From assembly GCA_050180745.1 (NCBI GenBank), contig JBFXDW010000108.1:1-5998 (forward strand): a stretch of 5,998 bases of DNA. The letters run 5' to 3'. The translations under genes and the position numbers were made by a program. Origin of the DNA: JBFXDW01 sp050180745. Lineage in GTDB: Bacteria; Pseudomonadota; Alphaproteobacteria; UBA9219. This document shows, piece after piece, positions 1 through 4,955 of this stretch; positions within the stretch are counted from its first letter, which is position 1; each line of letters starts with the position of its first letter. The notes beneath the pieces are model-generated. The model was not told the DNA's origin. It did not search any database and was given only the letters and a program-made list of their open reading frames with translations.

Positions 1-85
1 CTCGTGCGCTCGCTATCGCTCGCAGCTGGATCCCCGCTTTCCCCCTACGCTGCTTCGCAGCTTCGGCGCGACAGGTCGCGTGGAT
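1..85. repeat. Palindrome-rich, possibly REP-like element at left edge
   Basis: This GC-rich stretch carries several nested inverted repeats. GCTGC (49-53) pairs with GCAGC (57-61) around a TTC loop. CGCGAC (67-72) pairs with GTCGCG (75-80). An outer pair, ATCCCCGC (30-37) with GCGTGGAT (78-85), matches at 7 of 8 positions and encloses both. The TGGATCCCCGC...GGATGA outline resembles short palindromic repeats common between genes in some proteobacteria; that resemblance is from memory and not verified. The right arm ends at the first ATG of the variable-protein gene, so the element may form its leader or may have replaced its original 5' end. Confidence 0.4.
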
Positions 86-938
86 GATGGTGATTTTTAT
101 CATCGGGATTGCATCCCCCGCCGCTGCTCGCACCACGGCAACGTATGGTCAGAATGCCGTCGGCACGGCTTGCAACAACGTGGAAAAAGCGGGTGATTTT
201 GATGCGATTGCACAATGCAATTCCGGCACAGGCGCGGGGACCATGCAGACGGCTCCGATTATCGTGGGGACCGTGACCGCGCCGCCTTATGCAGCCACAA
301 CATGCGATGCCTCTAAAGCAGGCATGATCCAGTGGACCGGAACATCGTTTCAAGGCTGTGATGGGAGCGATTGGGTTGATTTTGGTGGGGGTAGTAGTGC
401 TACCCCTGATCCGTGTGATTTTACGTTTCCATGGGTCGGGGCGGTTTGTGCGGATGGTAGCGTCTATGCGGGCATATCGCCTGATGGGTACGTGAAGATG
501 TACACAACGCCCTGCGATCAGGGGCAGACATGGAGCGGCTCGGCTTGTACGGGGACGAGAAGTACGTATAAATGGGGAACGTATGGTGTATCCACGGGCT
601 ACACCTCAACCACAGATGGGGATGGGAACACGGCGGGGCTTGTGGCGAATTATGGAACTTATACCGATCTTCAAAGCACCTATGGTGTTCCTGCGGCGCA
701 GGCATGTGCGGATTTGACGGCTTATGGACATAGTGACTGGCATCTGCCTGCATCAGAGGAATTGAATGTGCTTTATGCCGGCAAAGTGGCTATTAGCGGC
801 TTTGACACAAGCGGCACATACTACTGGTCGTCGCGAGAGTACAATAACTTCAACGCCTACTACGAGAGGTTCTCCGACGGCCTTCAGCACTACAACCCCA
901 AGTACAATTATTATCTTGTCCGTTGTGTCAGGAGATGA
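84..938 (+). CDS. DGR variable (target) protein, DUF1566/Lcl-type C-terminal domain, probably exported
   Basis: This is the target gene diversified by the retroelement; its last ~38 codons are the VR. The 284-residue frame starts with a hydrophobic stretch (VIFIIGIA, residues 3-10) and an Ala-rich possible signal-peptidase site near residues 13-15. The middle is rich in Gly, Thr and Ser and has ten cysteines (30, 45, 74, 92, 111, 122, 144, 155, 208, 281), suggesting disulfides in an extracytoplasmic protein. Residues ~195-283 look like a DUF1566/Lcl C-terminal domain of C-type-lectin-like type: DWHLPASEEL (218-227), YYWSSRE (246-252) and a terminal LVRCVRR. Varied residues are 253, 256, 260, 267, 269, 270, 272, 274 and 276, now Y, F, Y, L, H, Y, P, Y, Y where the template encodes Asn. 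The start is uncertain. A 15-residue signal without a basic n-region is unusually short, AGG at 73-75 is a weak ribosome site, and the frame is open to the window edge, so the gene may begin further left. The ligand is unknown; a surface binding role is inferred from other DGR targets. Confidence 0.85.
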   Translation: MMVIFIIGIASPAAARTTATYGQNAVGTACNNVEKAGDFDAIAQCNSGTGAGTMQTAPIIVGTVTAPPYAATTCDASKAGMIQWTGTSFQGCDGSDWVDFGGGSSATPDPCDFTFPWVGAVCADGSVYAGISPDGYVKMYTTPCDQGQTWSGSACTGTRSTYKWGTYGVSTGYTSTTDGDGNTAGLVANYGTYTDLQSTYGVPAAQACADLTAYGHSDWHLPASEELNVLYAGKVAISGFDTSGTYYWSSREYNNFNAYYERFSDGLQHYNPKYNYYLVRCVRR

Positions 939-940
939 AT
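823..940 (+). repeat. DGR variable repeat (VR)
   Basis: Aligns without gaps to the TR at 1634-1751 (offset 811). Homology begins abruptly at A823 and ends at T940, just past the stop codon. Differences from the TR are at 840, 849, 850, 861, 882, 883, 888, 891, 897, 898, 903 and 909, each an A in the TR (eight A to T, four A to C). One more, A935 against T1746, is at a non-A base near the 3' end. Bases 910-934 are an unbroken 25-nt identity downstream of the last varied site and are the best candidate for the IMH, where mutagenic cDNA homing begins. Nine codons change, all AAY Asn codons in the template, so no stop codon can arise at these sites. Confidence 0.95.
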
Positions 941-1025
941 CATTCAATTATTTAATCATTTAAGGTTCAGGAAAGAAACCATGTTAATATGACAGAGAAA
1001 AAGTTCAATCAGCACCAAAGTGTTT

Positions 1026-1040
1026 CCCCGCGAAGCGGGG
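1026..1040. promoter_or_regulatory. Very stable GAA-loop hairpin between VR and avd
   Basis: CCCCGC (1026-1031) and GCGGGG (1035-1040) form a perfect six-base-pair stem around GAA. The apex is GCGAAGC (1030-1036), known as an exceptionally stable DNA mini-hairpin. It lies 85 nt beyond the end of the VR. GC-rich hairpins or cruciforms downstream of the VR are required for efficient homing in the Bordetella phage DGR and occur in others, so a target-recognition role is a reasonable inference, although the distance here is larger. It could instead end transcription of the target gene, but no T-run follows directly; the nearest, ATTTTTC, starts about ten bases later. Confidence 0.55.
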
Positions 1041-1068
1041 CCTCGAAAATTTTTCTGGGAAACTACGG

Positions 1069-1410
1069 ATGGCACAATATAAACATCTTCCAATTTACAA
1101 AGCCGCTTATGATCTTTTGCTTCGGTTAATGATGGCAATCAAAGATTTTCCGCGCGATTATAAATACACATTGGGCCAAAAATTGAGGGATGAAGTTTTG
1201 GATTTGATTCTGTTCATCTATCGCGCCAATAGTGCGGCGGACCGCGCGGCGCATATTACGCATATAGTTGAACGTATTCAGCTTATCGAAGTTATGCTTC
1301 GCATGTCACATGATTTGCGCGTTCTTCCGCGCGGGCGGTATGCGGGGCTTGTAGAAATGACAGACAGCCTTGCGCGACAAGCGCAGGGATGGTTGAGGGC
1401 GAGCCGTTGA
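1069..1410 (+). CDS. avd: DGR accessory variability determinant, Avd-like four-helix-bundle protein
   Basis: A 113-residue basic, largely helical protein of the Avd / S23-like four-helix-bundle family. In characterised DGRs, Avd is a pentameric barrel that binds the reverse transcriptase and template RNA and is needed for mutagenic cDNA synthesis. Visible marks are the opening LPIYKAAYDLLLRL (7-20), YTLGQKLRDEVLDLI (33-47), a third Arg-rich helix around 60-81 and a fourth ending QAQGWL (104-109), all typical of this family. Length is normal. Start: ATG 1069 has a weak TGGGA (1056-1060) eight bases upstream and gives the expected N-terminus. It sits between VR and TR, the commonest DGR order. 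Its last four codons plus two stop-codon bases also form the 5' arm of a 13-bp RNA stem, so coding and RNA functions overlap. Confidence 0.9.
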   Translation: MAQYKHLPIYKAAYDLLLRLMMAIKDFPRDYKYTLGQKLRDEVLDLILFIYRANSAADRAAHITHIVERIQLIEVMLRMSHDLRVLPRGRYAGLVEMTDSLARQAQGWLRASR

Positions 1411-1450
1411 GTAGCACGTGAGAACCCACGCGGTACCCAACGGCTCGCCC
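1397..1450 (+). repeat. Perfect 13-bp inverted repeat over the avd stop codon (stem A)
   Basis: GGGCGAGCCGTTG (1397-1409) and its exact complement CAACGGCTCGCCC (1438-1450) flank a 28-nt loop. The loop can form a small inner CGTG/CACG pair (1417-1420 with 1427-1430) and contains the palindrome GGTACC (1432-1437). The GC-rich stem is not followed by a T-run, so it is a poor intrinsic terminator. It is more likely a 5' cap or processing boundary of the template RNA, or an RT/Avd binding element; those roles are inferred. Confidence 0.85.
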
Positions 1451-1457
1451 TACAAGT

Positions 1458-1763
1458 TCAGGGAAGAGAAAGCCGGAACAAGTATGAGTCAAGGCTCGGC
1501 TTGGTGAGCGCATTCATCTCGGATAGCGGCGGGGGGCTGGAAACCCACCAAAGTTGAGGCCGTAGAAAGCCAAAGTCGTTTGCGGTGAGACTTCGCTGCA
1601 GACGTTCATAAGATCGCTATCATAACGTAACTCACTGGTCGTCGCGAGAGAACAATAACAACAACGCCTACAACGAGAGGTTCTCCGACGGCAATCAGAA
1701 CAACAACAACAAGAACAATAATTATCTTGTCCGTTGTGTCAGGAGTTGAATTCTCTTCCCTGA
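1458..1763 (+). repeat. Perfect 13-bp inverted repeat bracketing the template repeat (stem B)
   Basis: TCAGGGAAGAGAA (1458-1470) is exactly complementary to TTCTCTTCCCTGA (1751-1763). The 3' arm begins at the last base of TR/VR homology. Long-range pairing would close a 280-nt domain and place the 3' end of the template next to a duplex, where a reverse transcriptase would load. A rough count of possible arm pairs in this ~370-nt region (about 60,000) against 4^13 puts a chance perfect 13-mer near one in a thousand. Confidence 0.8.
1634..1751 (+). repeat. DGR template repeat (TR)
   Basis: Template copied by the reverse transcriptase with errors at adenines. It matches the VR at every non-adenine base over 1634-1745. 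Read in the VR frame it encodes WSSRE, then runs of Asn codons (AAC/AAT) around AYNERFSDG, and ends LVRCVRS plus a stop at 1747-1749. Fourteen AAY codons are available for change; nine have changed in the VR. It is non-coding where it lies, since an in-frame TAA at 1609-1611 and the lack of a start rule out a normal gene. Its AAC-rich look comes from its template function and is not a microsatellite. Confidence 0.95.
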
Positions 1764-1787
1764 TTCAAAAAAAAGGTGTTTTCGGAA

Positions 1788-2918
1788 ATGTACCTTCTTC
1801 CTGCCGAGCTCACACTCGAATCCTTATTCGACGCGTATTTTGATTGCCGCAAGCATAAGCGCAATACGATCCATCAATTGGCGTTCGAAGCCGATTTGGA
1901 ACGAAATCTGATGGCTCTGTGGCGCGATTTGCGCGACGGCACATATCAAATCGGGCGTAGCATCGCGTTTGTTGTGACATATCCAAAGGCCCGCGAAGTA
2001 TGGGCCGCAAGCTTCCGCGACCGCATCGTGCACCACCTGATTTACAACGCGATCCAGGATCGCTTTACCCGCCGATTTATCCGCGACAGCTATGCGTGCA
2101 TTCCCACGCGCGGTTCGCATGACGGATGCTGCCGCATTTCCCATTTTGCGCGGTCAGTCACTCGCAACTGGACGCGGCCTGCGTTTGTTTTAAAGGCCGA
2201 TGTAGCCAGTTTTTTCACGAGTATCGACCAGAATATTCTGTTGGACATCATCGGTACGCGCGTTCATGAAGACTGGCTTTTGAAATTGATCCATCAGGTG
2301 ACGCGTCACAATCCGCGCCAAAACGCTATTTTTCGTTCGACGGAGGCGCTGTTTGCCTTGGTTCCACGTCACAAAAGCTTGCTTTACGCGCCGCTGGATC
2401 GCGGACTCCCCATCGGCAACCTGACCAGCCAGTTTTTCGCCAACGTGTACATGAACGAACTGGATCAATTCGCCAAAAATCAACTTGGCGCGAGATACTA
2501 TGGCCGCTATGTGGATGACATCATTTTGTTCGACGAAAGCAGGGATGCTCTCGAAGAAAAATACGCGCGAATGGAAAGCTTTTTATCATGGCGGCTTAAT
2601 CTTCATTTGCATCCCAACAAGAAAAAACTTCACGCAGCTGCCGATGGGATCGATTTTGTCGGATTCATCATCAAGCCGGGACGGACCTATTTGCGCAACA
2701 TGACCCTTGCGCACTGCAAGAAAAAAATCAAGCGTTGGCAGTATGTTGGAGCGCCAATTGATTATTTTAGCTTAACAAAACTAGCCTGTTCCGTTACAAC
2801 TTATTTAGGCATGTTGCGAAGTGTAGATGGGTATCGTGCAAGAAAAAAGATTGCCGGGAAGTTTGACAATTTATTTATCTACCCTGACGATGATTTTACA
2901 AAGATCATTGTTCCATAG
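1788..2918 (+). CDS. DGR reverse transcriptase
   Basis: RNA-dependent DNA polymerase that copies the TR into adenine-mutagenised cDNA, acting with Avd. From ATG 1788 it has 376 residues, normal for the group. Conserved blocks (numbered from that ATG): FRDRIVHHLIYN (76-87); LKADVASFF (135-143) with the first catalytic Asp; LPIGNLTSQFFANVYMNELD (207-226), whose IGNxxSQ is diagnostic of DGR RTs in place of the QGxxxSP of retroviral and group II intron RTs; YVDD (241-244, bases 2508-2519) with the catalytic Asp pair; and GIDFVGFIIKPGRTYLR (287-303) towards the thumb. No maturase or endonuclease domain is visible. Start choice: the frame also opens at GTG 1776, but AAAAGG (1770-1775) lies just before that GTG, too close to serve it, and 12 bases before ATG 1788, a little far but usable. 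The final third is more AT-rich than the start. It follows the TR closely and is probably on the same transcript. Confidence 0.95.
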   Translation: MYLLPAELTLESLFDAYFDCRKHKRNTIHQLAFEADLERNLMALWRDLRDGTYQIGRSIAFVVTYPKAREVWAASFRDRIVHHLIYNAIQDRFTRRFIRDSYACIPTRGSHDGCCRISHFARSVTRNWTRPAFVLKADVASFFTSIDQNILLDIIGTRVHEDWLLKLIHQVTRHNPRQNAIFRSTEALFALVPRHKSLLYAPLDRGLPIGNLTSQFFANVYMNELDQFAKNQLGARYYGRYVDDIILFDESRDALEEKYARMESFLSWRLNLHLHPNKKKLHAAADGIDFVGFIIKPGRTYLRNMTLAHCKKKIKRWQYVGAPIDYFSLTKLACSVTTYLGMLRSVDGYRARKKIAGKFDNLFIYPDDDFTKIIVP

Positions 2919-3087
2919 AGAAGGAAGCTCTCCTGATCCCCGATTCCTTTCCTCCGCCCCCTTCTAATGTTGCACCGCACAGTAAGGTGGTTGGCAAAGC
3001 GAAGAAAAAGCGCTTTTATAGGGAGCTCGATTCACATCGATTCTTCTTTTTAAAAGATCTTTTCTTTTTGGCATGGAGGGCTCCCTT
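2919..3087 (+). promoter_or_regulatory. DGR-por intergenic region with probable por promoter
   Basis: This 169-bp gap has no gene. A -35-like TTGGCA (2991-2996, 5 of 6) is followed after 17 bp by the weak -10-like TTTTAT (3014-3019, 4 of 6). Two perfect 12-bp palindromes with the same arms, AAAAGCGCTTTT (3006-3017) and AAAAGATCTTTT (3052-3063), are candidate regulator sites; the first overlaps the proposed spacer and -10. AAGGAA (2921-2926) with TTCCTT (2944-2949) is a weak hairpin after rt, without a clear T-run, so a terminator is doubtful. GGAGGG (3075-3080) is the porG ribosome site. Confidence 0.35.
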
Positions 3088-3699
3088 ATGTTCCAAGTTC
3101 GTTTTCATGGCCGTGGTGGTCAAGGTGTTGTGACCGCAGCAGAAATGCTTTCTGTTGCTGCTTTCCACGAAGGAAAACAAGCGCAAGCATTTCCGGTTTT
3201 TGGATCAGAACGTATGGGCGCTCCTGTCATGTCGTTTTGTCGTATTGATAATCGCGAGATTCGCTTGCGTGATCCTGTTTATGAACCAGATGCGTTGATC
3301 GTGCAGGACCCGACCTTGCTTCAGTCTCCTGATCTGTTCGCGGGCCTGAAAGAAGATGGCTTTGTTCTGGTCAACAGCGCCCGCGATGTTGATGACGTTG
3401 TGCCTTTGACGATTGTTGAGCGCTTACCTGTGGGGCATGTTTTGACGGTGCAGGGCACAGAGTTGGCGTTGAAGCATTTTAAGCGTCCTATGCCAAATGC
3501 AGCGATGCTAGGCGGTCTTGTTGCTATGACCGAAAATCTAAAATTAAGTTCGATCACAGCGGCGATCAGGCATGCCTTTTCGGGAGCAATTGGTGAGGCG
3601 AACGTCGCGGCGGCCAGTGAGGCTTTTGATATCGTTGCTGCGAAAAAACTGGAAAGAGAAATTGCCACCCGCAAAAATAAGGAAGCGATTGCATGTTAA
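3088..3699 (+). CDS. porG: Pyruvate/2-oxoacid:ferredoxin oxidoreductase, gamma subunit
   Basis: Gamma subunit of a multi-subunit 2-oxoacid:ferredoxin oxidoreductase, which converts pyruvate (or a related 2-oxoacid) and CoA to acyl-CoA, CO2 and reduced ferredoxin in the cytoplasm. The N-terminus FQVRFHGRGGQGVVTAAEML is the family hallmark, followed by FPVFGSERMGAPVMSFCRI and a later NAAMLGGLVA segment. Length from ATG 3088 is 203 residues, as expected. An in-frame ATG at 3073 exists, but the strong GGAGGG (3075-3080) lies inside that extension and exactly 7 bases before ATG 3088, so 3088 is preferred. It is first in the operon and overlaps porA by 7 nt. Substrate (pyruvate rather than 2-oxoisovalerate or 2-oxoglutarate) cannot be fixed from sequence alone. 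Confidence 0.9.
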   Translation: MFQVRFHGRGGQGVVTAAEMLSVAAFHEGKQAQAFPVFGSERMGAPVMSFCRIDNREIRLRDPVYEPDALIVQDPTLLQSPDLFAGLKEDGFVLVNSARDVDDVVPLTIVERLPVGHVLTVQGTELALKHFKRPMPNAAMLGGLVAMTENLKLSSITAAIRHAFSGAIGEANVAAASEAFDIVAAKKLEREIATRKNKEAIAC

Positions 3700-4955
3700 A
3701 ACAGATTGAAGGATCAGTGGCTGTTGCCGAGGCCGTAGCGTTATGCCGTCCCGAGGTTGTTTGTGCTTATCCCATTACGCCGCAAACGCACATTGTTGAA
3801 GGTCTGGGCGCTTTAGTCAAAGCCGGTAAGATTGAAAACTGCGATTATATCAATGTTGAGTCCGAATTTGCGGCGTTGTCAGTGGCAATTGGTTCGTCTA
3901 TGGCTGGAGCGCGCTCTTATACGGCGACAGCCAGCCAAGGGTTGTTGTTTATGGCGGAGGCCGTTTATAACGCTTCTGGGCTTGGGTTGCCGATTGTGAT
4001 GACGCTTGGCAATCGGGCGATCGGCGCGCCGATCAACATTTGGAATGATCAGTCGGATGCTTTTTCGATGCGTGATGCGGGCTGGATTCAGCTGTTCGCA
4101 GAAAACAACCAAGAAGCGGCTGATCTTCATATTCAGGCATTTCGGATTGCGGAAGATTTGCACTGTCCCGTGATGGTGTGCGTGGATGGCTTTATTTTGA
4201 CTCATGCGGTAGAGCAGGTGGATGTGCCTACGCAAGAGGAAGTCGATGCATTCTTGCCTCCGTTTGAGCCTATTCAGTTCTTGGACCCCAACGAGCCTAT
4301 GACGATCGGCACGATGGTCGGGCCAGAGGCTTTTACGGAGTTGCGTTATCTTGAGCATCAAAAACAATTCCGCGCCTATGAGGTGATTAACGAGGTTTCA
4401 GTAGCGTTTAAGAAGCAGTTCGGTCGCGAGGCTGGCGGTATGATCCGCACCTATCATGCGGATGATGCGGAGACGATTATCGTGGCTATGGGTTCGGTGA
4501 TTGGAACGCTTAAAGACATGATTGATGAAAAGCGGAAAGTTGGTGAGAAAATCGGTCTTGTGTCGATTTGTTCCTTCCGTCCTTTCCCCGAGCAAGATGT
4601 GGCACGTGCACTTAGTCATGCAAGCCATGTGATTGTTTTGGAGAAATCTTTGTCCGTAGGCCAAAGCGGCGTGTTGGCAACGCATGTCAAGCAAGCTCTG
4701 AAAAACACAGTGCCTGTTACATCTCTGATTGCAGGGCTTGGTGGAAGGCCTATTCCCAAGAGCTCCCTTGGCAAGTTTGTGGAAGACATAAAGACAGCCG
4801 ATAAGGGAGATATGCATTTCCTTGATCTGAATATGCCTGTCGTAGAGCGAGAGCTCGCGGCTATTGAAGCCTACCGGAAGGATAAGAAGGAGCGGGGCAA
4901 TATGCCTCCCAAGAAGGACGCAGCGAAATCTCAAAAAATGCGGAGGGCTTCATAA
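3693..4955 (+). CDS. porA: Pyruvate/2-oxoacid:ferredoxin oxidoreductase, alpha subunit
   Basis: Alpha subunit (420 residues) carrying the pyrimidine-binding half of the thiamine diphosphate site and the CoA-handling domain. Recognisable parts are AYPITPQTHIVEGL (25-38), NVESEFAALSVAIGSSMAGA (54-73) with the glutamates expected to activate the cofactor, TATASQGLLFMAE (77-89), SDAFSMRDAGWIQ (121-133), and the C-terminal domain with FRPFPEQD (295-302), LEKSLSVGQ (316-324) and GLGGRPIP (348-355). AAGGAAG (3679-3685) lies 7 bases before the ATG. The start overlaps the end of porG (ATGTTAA), so translation is likely coupled. The last ~25 residues are Lys/Arg-rich and probably disordered, a little longer than I would expect. 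Confidence 0.93.
   Translation: MLKQIEGSVAVAEAVALCRPEVVCAYPITPQTHIVEGLGALVKAGKIENCDYINVESEFAALSVAIGSSMAGARSYTATASQGLLFMAEAVYNASGLGLPIVMTLGNRAIGAPINIWNDQSDAFSMRDAGWIQLFAENNQEAADLHIQAFRIAEDLHCPVMVCVDGFILTHAVEQVDVPTQEEVDAFLPPFEPIQFLDPNEPMTIGTMVGPEAFTELRYLEHQKQFRAYEVINEVSVAFKKQFGREAGGMIRTYHADDAETIIVAMGSVIGTLKDMIDEKRKVGEKIGLVSICSFRPFPEQDVARALSHASHVIVLEKSLSVGQSGVLATHVKQALKNTVPVTSLIAGLGGRPIPKSSLGKFVEDIKTADKGDMHFLDLNMPVVERELAAIEAYRKDKKERGNMPPKKDAAKSQKMRRAS

Larger units (their letters stand above)
1397..1787 (+). ncRNA. Candidate structured DGR template RNA (upstream scaffold + TR)
   Basis: The 223 nt between avd and the TR hold no credible gene but have strong pairing potential. Stem A is GGGCGAGCCGTTG (1397-1409) with CAACGGCTCGCCC (1438-1450), loop 28 nt. 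Stem B is TCAGGGAAGAGAA (1458-1470) with TTCTCTTCCCTGA (1751-1763), perfect over 13 bp and enclosing 1471-1750, including the whole TR. Inside are AGCCG (1471-1475) with CGGCT (1497-1501); GATAGCG (1522-1528) with CGCTATC (1615-1621), extendable by one G-U; and AAGTC (1573-1577) with GACTT (1589-1593). CCAAAGT occurs twice (1548, 1570). The TR would be a mainly unpaired segment between the 1615-1621 arm and the closing stem. In the Bordetella phage DGR the RT and Avd act on a structured RNA containing TR and flanks. Both ends given here are inferred; transcription has not been shown. Confidence 0.65.

Noticed and set aside
1397..1450. Intrinsic terminator after avd
   Set aside because: The stem is strong but is followed by TACAAGTTCAG, with no T-run; a structural RNA role fits better.
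1292..1513. Minus-strand reading frame across the avd end and spacer
   Set aside because: It lies opposite avd and the structured RNA region, shows no recognisable protein features, and is best explained as a shadow.
1411..1633. Group II intron-like RNA associated with the RT
   Set aside because: No domain V-like hairpin or maturase domain is visible, and the RT carries the DGR-specific IGNxxSQ block, so a DGR template RNA explains the region better.
1651..1722. AAC-rich run resembling a microsatellite
   Set aside because: It aligns base for base with the VR except at adenines, so it is the Asn-codon core of the DGR template.
1776..1787. GTG start for the reverse transcriptase
   Set aside because: AAAAGG directly abuts the GTG and cannot serve it at normal spacing, while ATG 1788 gives the usual N-terminus; the GTG remains possible but less likely.
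2485..2703. 72-codon plus-strand frame inside the reverse transcriptase
   Set aside because: It overlaps the YVDD and thumb-side blocks in another frame and has no supporting protein features.
3879..4934. Long minus-strand frames (162 and 178 codons) opposite porA
   Set aside because: They mirror a clearly conserved alpha subunit, with basic, His/Arg-rich composition typical of antisense frames and no family match I recognise.
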